Shown here piece by piece: positions 18,595 through 25,985 of a DNA stretch of 64,000 bases. The first letter of the stretch is position 1, and every line of letters begins with the position of its first letter. Source of the stretch: Amycolatopsis sp. WQ 127309 (GTDB lineage: Bacteria; Actinomycetota; Actinomycetes; Mycobacteriales; Pseudonocardiaceae); the NCBI RefSeq assembly GCF_023023025.1, contig NZ_CP095481.1:4030001-4094000 (forward strand), given 5' to 3'. Under the pieces are notes generated by a model. That model worked only from the letters and a program-made list of their open reading frames with translations, had not been told where the DNA came from and ran no database searches. A program made the position numbers and the translations under genes.

Positions 18595-19692
18595 ATGCAG
18601 TTCGGAATCTTCACGGTGGGCGACGTCACGACGGACCCCACGACCGGCACCACGCCGACCGAGCACGAGCGGATCAAGGCGATGGTCCGCATCGCGCTCA
18701 AGGCCGAAGAAGTCGGTCTCGACGTCTTCGCGACGGGTGAGCACCACAACCCGCCCTTCGTGCCCTCTTCGCCCACGACGATGCTCGGCCACATCGCCGC
18801 GCAGACGTCGAAGCTGGTCCTTTCGACGTCGACGACGCTGATCACCACGAACGACCCGGTGAAGATCGCCGAGGACTTCGCGATGCTGCAGCACCTCGCC
18901 GACGGCCGCGTCGACCTGATGATGGGCCGCGGCAACACCGGCCCGGTCTACCCGTGGTTCGGCGAGGACATCCGCCAGGGCATCCCGCTCGCCATCGAGA
19001 AGTACGCGCTGCTGCGCCGGCTCTGGCGCGAGGACGTCGTCGACTGGGAGGGCAAGTTCCGCACGCCGCTGCAGGGCTTCACCGCCACGCCGCGCCCGCT
19101 CGACGACGTCCCGCCGTTCGTCTGGCACGGCTCCATCCGCAGCCCGGAGATCGCCGAGCAGGCCGCCTACTACGGTGACGGCTTCTTCGCGAACCACATC
19201 TTCTGGCCGAAGGAACACTTCCAGCAGCTCATCGCCTTCTACCGCCAGCGCTTCGAGCACTACGGCCACGGGAGCGCGGACCAGGCCATCGTCGGCCTCG
19301 GCGGCCAGGCGTTCATCCGGCCGAAGTCGCAGGACGCGTGGACCGAGTTCCGGCCGTACTTCGACAACGCCCCGGTCTACGGGCACGGCCCGACGCTGGA
19401 GGAGTTCACCGACCAGACGCCGCTGACCGTCGGCAGCCCCCAAGAGGTCATCGACAAGACGCTGACCTTCCGCGAGCACTTCGGCGACTACCAGCGCCAG
19501 CTGTTCCTGATGGACCACGCCGGCCTGCCGCTGAAGGTCGTCCTCGAGCAGCTCGACCTGCTCGGCGAGCACGTGGTCCCGGTGCTGCGCAAGGAACTCG
19601 ACGCGATGCGCCCGGCGCACGTGCCGGACGCGCCGACGCACGAATCCCTGAAGGCCTCGAAGGACGCGGCGCTCGTCGGGAGCCAGGCGTGA
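18595..19692 (+). CDS. FMN-dependent luciferase-like monooxygenase (CE1758-like)
   Basis: A 365-residue LLM-class flavin monooxygenase: TIM-barrel start MQFGIFTVGD, ATGEHHNPPF, STSTTLITTNDPVKIAEDFA, and the glycine-rich MMGRGNTGPVYPWFG typical of the group. The start has GGGAGCAGGTC upstream. The gene for a matching FMN reductase overlaps its 3' end (GTGA), forming a two-component system in which the reductase supplies reduced FMN. The pair matches the CE1758/CE1759 families first named in Corynebacterium. The substrate is unknown; the pathway is not indicated by the neighbours. Confidence 0.9.
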   Translation: MQFGIFTVGDVTTDPTTGTTPTEHERIKAMVRIALKAEEVGLDVFATGEHHNPPFVPSSPTTMLGHIAAQTSKLVLSTSTTLITTNDPVKIAEDFAMLQHLADGRVDLMMGRGNTGPVYPWFGEDIRQGIPLAIEKYALLRRLWREDVVDWEGKFRTPLQGFTATPRPLDDVPPFVWHGSIRSPEIAEQAAYYGDGFFANHIFWPKEHFQQLIAFYRQRFEHYGHGSADQAIVGLGGQAFIRPKSQDAWTEFRPYFDNAPVYGHGPTLEEFTDQTPLTVGSPQEVIDKTLTFREHFGDYQRQLFLMDHAGLPLKVVLEQLDLLGEHVVPVLRKELDAMRPAHVPDAPTHESLKASKDAALVGSQA

Positions 19693-20279
19693 AGCTCGCG
19701 GTGGTGACGGCGGGCCTGTCCGTGCCGTCGTCGACGCGGTTGCTGGCCGACCGGCTGGCCGCGGCGACCGTCGCCGCGGCCGGGTCGCAGGTCGAGGTGA
19801 GTGTCGTGGAGCTGCGCGACATCGCGCTGGACGTCACGAAGAACCTGCTCACCGGCTTCCCGAGCCCGGACCTGCGCCAGGCGATCGGGACGGTCACCGG
19901 GGCGGACGCGCTGATCGCCGTCACGCCGGTGTTCACCGCCGGCTACAGCGGCCTGTTCAAGTCGTTCTTCGACGTCCTGGACGCGGAGTCGCTGGTGGGC
20001 AAGCCGGTCCTGCTCGGCGCGACCGGCGGCACCGAGCGGCACTCGCTGGTGCTCGACTACCAGCTGCGGCCGCTGTTCGGGTACCTGAAGGCGGACCCGG
20101 TCGCGACGGGCGTCTACGCGGCGTCGTCGGACTGGGGCAGTGGTGAAGGCGCGCTGCAACGGCGGATCGAGCGGGCGGGCGCCGAGCTGGCGACCCTCGC
20201 CGCGGGCCGCCCGGTCGTGCCCGAGACGCCGTCCTTCGTGCCCTTCGACCAGCTGCTGGCGTCCACTCAGGACCGGTAG
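19689..20279 (+). CDS. NAD(P)H-dependent FMN reductase (CE1759-like)
   Basis: A 196-residue flavodoxin-like reductase. The GTG start at 19689 overlaps the monooxygenase stop. Motifs include VTAGLSVPSSTRLLADRLA (phosphate loop), VTPVFTAGYSGLFKSFFDVLD and LLGATGGTERHSLV. It would deliver FMNH2 to the partner monooxygenase. Its last 13 bp overlap the 3' end of the convergent RibD-like gene. Confidence 0.9.
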   Translation: MKLAVVTAGLSVPSSTRLLADRLAAATVAAAGSQVEVSVVELRDIALDVTKNLLTGFPSPDLRQAIGTVTGADALIAVTPVFTAGYSGLFKSFFDVLDAESLVGKPVLLGATGGTERHSLVLDYQLRPLFGYLKADPVATGVYAASSDWGSGEGALQRRIERAGAELATLAAGRPVVPETPSFVPFDQLLASTQDR

Positions 20280-20866
20280 CGCACGCGGTAGCGCAGGTGG
20301 GTGACGCCTTCGCCCTCGACGACCTCGACCCGGTCCAGCTCGGCCCCGGGCATGGCGAGGTTTTCGAAGTAGCGCACGCCCTCGCCGAGGAACACCGGCA
20401 CGAGGTCGATCGCCAGCTCGTCCAGCAGGCCGAGGGCGAGGCACTGCTGGGCGATGGCCGGGCCGGAGACGCCGACGTTGCCGTCACCCGCGGCTTTCGC
20501 CCGCTCGATCGCCGTCTCGACGTCCGGGCAGAACGTGAACGGCGCGAGGTTCTCCGCGGGCCAGTCCGCGGGCGGTGGGCGGTGCGTGACGACGAACGCC
20601 GTGCCGCCGCCGGGCGGGCGGCCGCCCCAGCCGTGGGTGTGGTCGAAGACCGTGCGGCCGCACACGAACGCGCTGTGCTCGGCCTGCGCCAGCTGCCGGC
20701 GGAGGTAGCCCGCGCTCGGCTCGGCGACGCGGAACGTCATCGGGTAGCCGACCATCGGCACCTCGACGTCGCCGGCGGAGTACCAGTCGAACAGCGGCCC
20801 GACGGAGTTGTCGGGCCGCGCGACGAACCCGTCCAGCGACATGCAGAAGCTCGCCGCGACGGTCAT
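20267..20866 (-). CDS. Dihydrofolate-reductase-like protein (RibD C-terminal domain family)
   Basis: A 199-residue member of the RibD-C/DHFR-like family: FCMSLDGFVA at the N-terminus, FVCGRTVFDHTHGW, and GVSGPAIAQQCLALGLLDEL for NADPH binding. Such stand-alone proteins are common in actinobacteria and their substrates are mostly unknown; a role in riboflavin synthesis is unlikely. It is the last gene of an ArsR-SRPBCC-RibD operon, with its ATG one base after the upstream stop. Confidence 0.85.
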   Translation of the reverse strand: MTVAASFCMSLDGFVARPDNSVGPLFDWYSAGDVEVPMVGYPMTFRVAEPSAGYLRRQLAQAEHSAFVCGRTVFDHTHGWGGRPPGGGTAFVVTHRPPPADWPAENLAPFTFCPDVETAIERAKAAGDGNVGVSGPAIAQQCLALGLLDELAIDLVPVFLGEGVRYFENLAMPGAELDRVEVVEGEGVTHLRYRVRYRS

Positions 20867-20867
20867 C

Positions 20868-21335
20868 TCAGGCGTCCTTCTCGAGCAGCGTGTCCAGGCG
20901 CTCGTACGAGTCGGTGATGCCGGCCTCCATGCCGCTTTCCACGGCCGCGTCGCGGGCTTCGACCGACGGGAACACCGAGTGGCCGTCGATCCGCGTCCGG
21001 CCGTCGCCGAGGCCGGTGAAGGTGATCGTCTCGAGGCAGACGTCGCCGGGCGCGCCCGCGAACTCGAAGGTCTGGATGATCTTACCGGCGCTCACCGTGT
21101 GGTAGACGCCGCGGAAGCGGTACTCGCCGCGGTCGTCGCGGTGGACGTAGTGGTAACCGCCGCCGGACCGCGCGTCCAGCTCCAGCAGTTCCATCTCCAT
21201 GCCGTGCGGGCCCAGCCAGCGCACGATCAGGTCCGGGTCGGTGTAGGCCCGCAGCACCTTCTCCGGTGCCGCCGCGACCTCGCGGGTGACGTCGATGAAC
21301 GGGGTGCCGGGCTGGGCGGTGATCGTGGTGCTCAT
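20868..21335 (-). CDS. AHSA1/SRPBCC-family protein
   Basis: A 155-residue activator-of-Hsp90-like (AHSA1) START-fold protein: FIDVTREVAAAPEKVLRAYTDPDLIVRWLGPHGM and a late FTGLGDGRTRIDGHSVF strand pair. The ATG at 21335 has GGAGGAAAA upstream and overlaps the ArsR stop (ATGA). ArsR-AHSA1 pairs are widespread in actinobacteria, with the AHSA1 member of unknown ligand. No evidence ties it to Hsp90. Confidence 0.87.
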   Translation of the reverse strand: MSTTITAQPGTPFIDVTREVAAAPEKVLRAYTDPDLIVRWLGPHGMEMELLELDARSGGGYHYVHRDDRGEYRFRGVYHTVSAGKIIQTFEFAGAPGDVCLETITFTGLGDGRTRIDGHSVFPSVEARDAAVESGMEAGITDSYERLDTLLEKDA

Positions 21336-21667
21336 CCGTTTTCCTCCAGGGTTTCCAGGACGGCGTCGAGCCGCCGGTAACTGCGTTCGGTGGCCAGCCG
21401 GTAGGTGTCGATCCAGCCGGTCAGCTCTTCGAGGGCGGCCGGGACGAGCCGGCACGGCCGCCGCTGGCCGTCGCGGCCGCGGCTGATCAGCCCGGCGTGC
21501 TCCAGCACCTGCAGGTGCCGGGAGATCGCCTGCTTGGTGATCGCGAAGGGCTCGGCCAGCTCGTTGACCGTCGCCTCGCCGCGGGAGAGCCGGGCGATCA
21601 GCGCGCGGCGCACGGGGTCGCCGAGTGCGGTGAACGCCCGATCCAGCCTCTCGTCGTCAACCGCCAT
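21332..21667 (-). CDS. ArsR-family winged-helix repressor
   Basis: A 111-residue regulator: DRAFTALGDPVRRALIARLSRGEATVNELAEPF, then the recognition helix in TKQAISRHLQVLEHAGLI and the wing SRGRDGQRRPCRL. ATG 21667 is preferred; an in-frame TTG at 21676 is possible. No metal-binding cysteine pair is present, so it belongs to the non-metal ArsR group. It heads the ArsR-AHSA1-RibD operon and probably represses it through the repeats directly upstream of its start. Confidence 0.88.
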   Translation of the reverse strand: MAVDDERLDRAFTALGDPVRRALIARLSRGEATVNELAEPFAITKQAISRHLQVLEHAGLISRGRDGQRRPCRLVPAALEELTGWIDTYRLATERSYRRLDAVLETLEENG

Positions 21668-21668
21668 C

Positions 21669-21704
21669 TTTATCAACCAATCTGTTTATCAACCGATGTG
21701 TTGA
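21669..21704. promoter_or_regulatory. Repeated operator-like sites at the ArsR start
   Basis: TTTATCAACC occurs at 21669-21678 and 21685-21694. The second copy merges with the inverted repeat TCAAC-N6-GTTGA (21689-21704). No ribosome site fits between these repeats and the ATG. Probable autoregulatory region of the ArsR operon. Confidence 0.45.
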
Positions 21705-21809
21705 CTATAAGAACGCGCGGGGCTGCCGTCAAGGAGGTGCCGAAAGTAGGGGGTGGCTCGCGTCGTCCGGCAGCCGACGGCGGGTGGGGCCGCTGCCTAC
21801 TTTTGCGCT

Positions 21810-23270
21810 ATGACCAGGCTTTTCGCGCTGCTCGGCGCGTTCTTCTTCCTGCTGGCGACCCCGGCTTCGGCCGCTCCCGCCCGGGAAGGCATCGACGATT
21901 ACGTCCGCGCCTACCTCGACCACACCGGCCTGCCCGGCGCCGCGGTCGCCGTCACGCACGGCGCCGACGTCGTGCGCGTCGCCGGCTACGGCCACGACGC
22001 GGCGGGCGCGCCGATCACCGCGTCGACCCGGCTGCCGATCGCGTCGCTGAGCAAGTCGATGACGGCGTTCGCCGTGCTCCGGCTCGTCGACGCAGGCCGC
22101 GTCGGGCTCGATCAGCCGGTCACGCGCTACCTGCCGGAGTTCCGGCTCGCCGACCCGCGCGGCGCCCGGATCACCGTGCGGATGCTGCTCGACCAGACGT
22201 CCGGGATGGCCGACTCGGCGTTCCCCGACCTGACGCTGCCGCAGCCGCACACCCTCGCCGAAGCCGTCTCCCGGCTGCGGGACGCCGGCCTGGCCGACGA
22301 GCCGGGCGCGAAGTTCCACTACCACAACCCGAACTACGAGGTGGCCGCCCGGATCGTCGAGGTCGTGGCCGGTCAGCCGTTCGCAGAGTACCTGCGGACG
22401 CGGCTGTTCGCGCCGCTCGGCATGACCTCCAGTTCCACTGTGGACAGTCCACCGGCCGGTCTCTCGCCGGGGTACGTGCGGGCGTTCGGCTTCGCCGTCC
22501 CGGTCGGCGAGCCGGACTGGTTCACCGGCGGCAGCCACGGCGTGCTGAGCACCGCCACCGACCTGACGCGGTGGCTGATCGCGCAGCGGGACGGCGGCGG
22601 CGTGCTCTCGCCGGCGTCGGCCGCGCTCGCGCACACCCCGGCGCCCGGGCACGGCTACGCGTTCGGCTGGGGCGCCTACCGGCCGGGGCAGCTGTCCCAC
22701 AACGGCGAGTGGTTCGGCCACACCGCCGCCCAGATCCTGCTGCCCGGCGGCTACGGCGTCACGGTGCTCGCCACCACCGGCCTGGCCCTGGACAACGACG
22801 CCGATTCGCTGGCGCAGGGCCTCGCGACGCTGGTGCAGGGCGGGACGCCGGAGCTCGTGCTGCCCGCCGGCGTCGTCGCGGACCGGGTGCTCGCCGGGCT
22901 GATCCTGCTGTCGGTGGTGCTCGCCGTGCTCGGCGTGCGCCACGCGCGGCGGTGGGCGGCGCGGCGGACGTCGTGGTGGCGGGCCGGGCTGCGGCTGCTG
23001 CCGAGCCTGCTGCCGCCGCTGGTCCTGGCGCTGCTGCCGCAGCTGATGAGCGTCGTGTTCGCCGGGCGGCGGGGCACGTTCGGGCAGCTCCTCTACGTCT
23101 GGCCGGGCGTCGTGAGCTGGCTCGCGGCGGCCACGATCTGCGCATTGGTGGTGTCCGCCGCGCGGATCCGGGTACTCGCGAGTGGCACGCGACGGCACAA
23201 CCGGGAAGAATCGGACGGAACGAGGGGAGTGGCCGAGTGGGGATCGGTAAACAGGCCAAGCGCATCATGA
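21810..23270 (+). CDS. Secreted/membrane beta-lactamase-family serine hydrolase
   Basis: A 486-residue class-C-beta-lactamase-like (S12) serine hydrolase. Start ATG 21810 opens a signal sequence (MTRLFALLGAFFFLLATPASA). The catalytic SxxK is SLSK near residue 86, the YxN motif is YHN, and HTA replaces the KTG box. About 140 C-terminal residues carry three or four hydrophobic segments (LAGLILLSVVLAVLG, LPPLVLALLPQLMSVVF, SWLAAATICALVV), so the catalytic domain would face outside, anchored in the membrane. Peptidase or esterase activity on cell-wall or peptide substrates is likely. Its 3' end overlaps the next gene by 34 bp. Confidence 0.85.
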   Translation: MTRLFALLGAFFFLLATPASAAPAREGIDDYVRAYLDHTGLPGAAVAVTHGADVVRVAGYGHDAAGAPITASTRLPIASLSKSMTAFAVLRLVDAGRVGLDQPVTRYLPEFRLADPRGARITVRMLLDQTSGMADSAFPDLTLPQPHTLAEAVSRLRDAGLADEPGAKFHYHNPNYEVAARIVEVVAGQPFAEYLRTRLFAPLGMTSSSTVDSPPAGLSPGYVRAFGFAVPVGEPDWFTGGSHGVLSTATDLTRWLIAQRDGGGVLSPASAALAHTPAPGHGYAFGWGAYRPGQLSHNGEWFGHTAAQILLPGGYGVTVLATTGLALDNDADSLAQGLATLVQGGTPELVLPAGVVADRVLAGLILLSVVLAVLGVRHARRWAARRTSWWRAGLRLLPSLLPPLVLALLPQLMSVVFAGRRGTFGQLLYVWPGVVSWLAAATICALVVSAARIRVLASGTRRHNREESDGTRGVAEWGSVNRPSAS

Positions 23271-23653
23271 TCACGGTGGCGGGCGGGATCCTGCTGGTGG
23301 TCGGCGTGCTGCTGCTGGTCCTGCCGGGGCCCGGCCTGCTGCTGGTCCTCGCCGGGCTGCTGCTGCTCGCGTCGGAGTTCCCGAAGCTGGAGCGGTACGT
23401 CGACCCGGTCCGCGACCGCGCGATGAAGGCGGCCGAGGAGAGCGTCTCGTCACCTCTGCGGATCGCCGGTTCGGTGCTGGCCGGGCTCGCGCTGCTGGCG
23501 GCGGGCATCGTCTGGGGCACGGTGAAGTCCCTGCCGTTCAGCGGCTGGAGCACCGGATCGAGCCTGATCCTGTCGTCGGTGATCCTGTTCGCGCTGCTGA
23601 TCTGGAGCTATCGCCGGGTGAAGTCCCGCCGGGAGGAGAAGGCGGTCAGCTGA
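23237..23653 (+). CDS. PGPGW-family small transmembrane protein
   Basis: A 138-residue protein with GTG start 23237 (GGGGAG eight bases upstream), overlapping the serine hydrolase by 34 bp. It has a first membrane hairpin containing the family hallmark LVLPGPGLLLVLAGLLLLASEF, an amphipathic segment (KLERYVDPVRDRAMKAAEE), and two later helices. It matches the PGPGW (TIGR02611-like) membrane protein family of actinobacteria, of unknown function. The last 8 bp overlap the convergent TetR gene. Confidence 0.82.
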   Translation: MGIGKQAKRIMITVAGGILLVVGVLLLVLPGPGLLLVLAGLLLLASEFPKLERYVDPVRDRAMKAAEESVSSPLRIAGSVLAGLALLAAGIVWGTVKSLPFSGWSTGSSLILSSVILFALLIWSYRRVKSRREEKAVS

Positions 23654-24209
23654 TCAGCTTGCGGACCGCTTCGGTGACCGTCGCGCGGCGGTAGGCCTCG
23701 TCGTCGGGGGCCGTGGCGATCATCTCGACCGTCTGGGCCGACCACATCGCCGCCAGCGTCAGCACCATCATCAGCAGCTGCTCCGGCTCGAAGCGGTCCG
23801 AGACCGTGCCGGCCTCCTGGGCCGCGCGGATGGCCTCGACCTTGCCCTTGGCCGAGTCCGCGATCGCCTGGATCGTGCGGCCCGTGCCGGCGCGCTCGAG
23901 GCGGTACCAGGCGGAGATCCGCGTCACCTCGGGGTAGGCCACGTAGTTGTCGAACAGCCGGCCGGCGTACCCGGGCAGGTCGTCGGCGGTGATCGGCGTC
24001 TCGGCGAGGGTGCGCTCGACGATCGTGTCGAAGACCGCGTCGAACAGGTCGTCCTTGCTGCCGAAGTAGGTGTAGACGAGGCCCGCGCTGCACTTCGCGC
24101 GCGTCGCGATCCGGTCCATCCGGGCACCGGCGATGCCGTGCGCGGCGAACTCCGCCAGCGCGGCTTCGAGCAGCTGACGGCGCTTCGCGGCGGGGTCCCG
24201 GGTGGCCAT
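23646..24209 (-). CDS. TetR-family regulator
   Basis: A 187-residue TetR protein. The HTH lies in residues 10-55: RRQLLEAALAEFAAHGIAGARMDRIATRAKC with recognition helix SAGLVYTYFGSKDDLF. The C-terminal ligand domain contains several Trp and Met (MMVLTLAAMWSAQTVEM). It is divergent from a second TetR gene; the shared 60-bp gap contains a near-perfect palindrome that probably serves one or both. No obvious target gene is adjacent. Confidence 0.9.
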   Translation of the reverse strand: MATRDPAAKRRQLLEAALAEFAAHGIAGARMDRIATRAKCSAGLVYTYFGSKDDLFDAVFDTIVERTLAETPITADDLPGYAGRLFDNYVAYPEVTRISAWYRLERAGTGRTIQAIADSAKGKVEAIRAAQEAGTVSDRFEPEQLLMMVLTLAAMWSAQTVEMIATAPDDEAYRRATVTEAVRKLIS

Positions 24210-24223
24210 GACCCGATTCTAGT

Positions 24224-24237
24224 TGAACGAACGTTCA
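24224..24237. promoter_or_regulatory. TetR-type palindrome between divergent TetR genes
   Basis: TGAACG-AA-CGTTCA has 6-bp perfect arms. It lies 15 bp from the minus-strand start and 33 bp from the plus-strand start. Confidence 0.55.
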
Positions 24238-24269
24238 GCGCGGCCCGCCCGGACGGTAACCTCGGCCCC

Positions 24270-24941
24270 ATGAGCGGCGGATTCCAGCGCGCCCGGCGGC
24301 CCGAGCAGATCGAGGCGCGCCGCACCGCGATCCTCGCCGCCGCGCGCGAGCTGCTCGCCGAGCGGCCGGTCGCCGAGATCAGCCTGCGGGAGCTCAGCTG
24401 CCGGGTCGGGCTCGCGAAGTCCAACGTCCTGCGCTACTTCGACAGCCGTGAGGCGATCTTCCTCGAGGTCCTGGACGTCACCTGGACGGACTGGCTCTCC
24501 TCGCTGGAGGAGACCCTCGCCGACCCCGGCCCGGACGAACCCGGCTTCGCCCGCGAAGAACGTCTCGCCGGGACGCTCGCGACGTCGCTGGCCGGGCGTC
24601 CGCTGCTGTGCGACCTGATCAGCTCGATGGGGTCGGTCCTGGAACGCAACATCTCGCTCGAGTTCGCCCGCGGCTTCAAGCGCCGCGCGGCCGCGAACAC
24701 CGAACGGCTCGGCGAGCTGGTCCGGAAGCGGGTCCCCGAGCTGACGGCCGAGGGCGCGGCGCACTTCGCGGGGGCGGTGGTCGTGGTGGTGTCGGGGCTG
24801 TGGCCCTACGCCAACCCGACCGACGCCGTCGCGGCGGTGACCGCCGAGCTGGGCGGCCCGCCGGCGGGGGAGTTCTTCACGACGGCGCTGGCCGAGGGCC
24901 TGGCGAACCTGCTCGCGGGGCTGGTCGCGCGGGGCCGGTGA
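24270..24941 (+). CDS. TetR-family regulator
   Basis: A 223-residue TetR protein. The HTH is in residues 15-60 (RRTAILAAARELLAERPVAEISLRELSCRVGLAKSNVLRYFDSREAIF split over helices 1-4). It is divergent from the 23646-24209 TetR gene and convergent with the oxidoreductase operon that ends at 24946. The ligand domain (WTDWLSSLEETLADPG, GAVVVVVSGLWPYANP) resembles regulators of efflux or metabolic genes, but no target is indicated. Confidence 0.9.
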   Translation: MSGGFQRARRPEQIEARRTAILAAARELLAERPVAEISLRELSCRVGLAKSNVLRYFDSREAIFLEVLDVTWTDWLSSLEETLADPGPDEPGFAREERLAGTLATSLAGRPLLCDLISSMGSVLERNISLEFARGFKRRAAANTERLGELVRKRVPELTAEGAAHFAGAVVVVVSGLWPYANPTDAVAAVTAELGGPPAGEFFTTALAEGLANLLAGLVARGR

Positions 24942-24945
24942 CGGC

Positions 24946-25596
24946 TCAGCTCGCGCGTCCGGCGGCTGCATTGATGTCGGGGTTCTCGAGGATCTGCCGC
25001 TCGTAGCCGTGGGCCGCGACCTCCAGCATCGCGCGGCCGATGTCCTCGGTCGTCGTCACCACCCGCGGCGCCAGCCGGCTCAGCACCGGGTACAGCGGCG
25101 CCACCACGCGGTAGATCGTCCGGTACAGCGGGGTCTTCGACGTGATCCCGTGCCGCGGCTGGATGTAGCCGGGGCGGAAGAAGAACGTCCGCAGCGGCAG
25201 TTTGGCCAGCGCGTTCTCGGTCGCGCCCTTGACGCGGGCCCAGCGCACCCGGCCGCGTTCGGTGCTGTCGGTGCTCGCGCCCGAGACGTACACGAACGTG
25301 GTGTCCGCCGGCAGCGTCCGGGCGACCGAAAGGGTGAGCTGGTAGGTGATCCGCTCGTACTCCTCGGCCGCCACCCCGACCGAGGACAGGCCGAGGCAGA
25401 AGAAGCACGTGTCGTAGCCGGTGCTCGGCTCGAGGGCGAAGAGGTCCTTCTCGACCTTCTCGGTGAGCTTCGGGTGGGTGGTGCCGACCGGGGCCCGGCC
25501 CACGGTCAGCACCGCCTCGACCCGCTCGTCCAGCAGGCATTCGCGCAGCACGCCTTGCCCGACCATGCCGGTCGCGCCGAACAGGATCACCCGCAC
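24946..25596 (-). CDS. Atypical SDR, NAD(P)H-binding protein
   Basis: A 216-residue protein with the nucleotide-binding motif GATGMVGQGV at the N-terminus, FFCLGLSS, and YVSGASTDST followed by ARVKGATENALAKLPLRTFFFRPGY. This is the pattern of small atypical SDR/TIP30-like proteins, in which the Tyr-Lys catalytic pair is degenerate. Start GTG 25596. It follows the truncated carboxymuconolactone decarboxylase gene by 10 bp on the same strand. Function beyond NAD(P) binding is unknown. Confidence 0.82.
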   Translation of the reverse strand: MRVILFGATGMVGQGVLRECLLDERVEAVLTVGRAPVGTTHPKLTEKVEKDLFALEPSTGYDTCFFCLGLSSVGVAAEEYERITYQLTLSVARTLPADTTFVYVSGASTDSTERGRVRWARVKGATENALAKLPLRTFFFRPGYIQPRHGITSKTPLYRTIYRVVAPLYPVLSRLAPRVVTTTEDIGRAMLEVAAHGYERQILENPDINAAAGRAS

Positions 25597-25606
25597 GAGC
25601 CCGCCC

Positions 25607-25909
25607 CTACTCCCCGGCCACCGGCAGCAGCCCGCGCTCGCCGAAGACCTTCTTGGCCACGAAGGTCGCGTTCAGCGCCTTCGGGAATCCACAGTAGACG
25701 GCGGAGTGCAGCAGCGCCTCGACGATCTCGGCCGGCGTCAGCCCGACGTTGAGCGCCGCGTTGACGTGCACGTCCAGCTGCGGCTCACACCCGCCGAGCG
25801 CGGTCAGCATGCCGAGCGTCACGAGCTGCCGATCCCGCAGCGCCAGCCCCGGCCGCGAGCAGACCTCCCCGAACCCTTCCCCCAGCGGTCTTGACGGGAC
25901 CGACGTCAA
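25607..25909 (-). pseudogene. Carboxymuconolactone decarboxylase-family fragment, 5' end missing
   Basis: The 100-residue frame encodes most of a CMD/AhpD-like domain: RPGLALRDRQLVTLGMLTALGG, EPQLDVHVNAALNVGLTPAE and LLHSAVYCGFPKALNATFVA. Relatives have some 35-40 more residues before the GEV-SRPGL segment. Here homology begins almost at the first codon, and only a TTG (25909) is available, four bases from the long hairpin at 25912-25964, so no ribosome site can be placed. The gene has probably lost its 5' end. Initiation at the internal GTG or ATG would remove still more of the fold. A functional short protein cannot be excluded. Confidence 0.6.
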
Positions 25910-25911
25910 AC

Positions 25912-25964
25912 GTCGTGAAGGGCACCCTCATGGCTCTTACGTCCATGAGGGTGCCCTTCACGAC
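25912..25964. terminator. 22-bp hairpin ending the GH2/ABC operon
   Basis: Arms 25912-25933 and 25943-25964 pair perfectly around a 9-nt loop. In the minus direction it lies 22 bp after the GH2 stop and abuts the decarboxylase fragment. Arms begin GTCGTGAAGGGC, like the other large hairpins here. Confidence 0.85.
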
Positions 25965-25985
25965 AGTGAGCGGGTCAGCTCGCCG

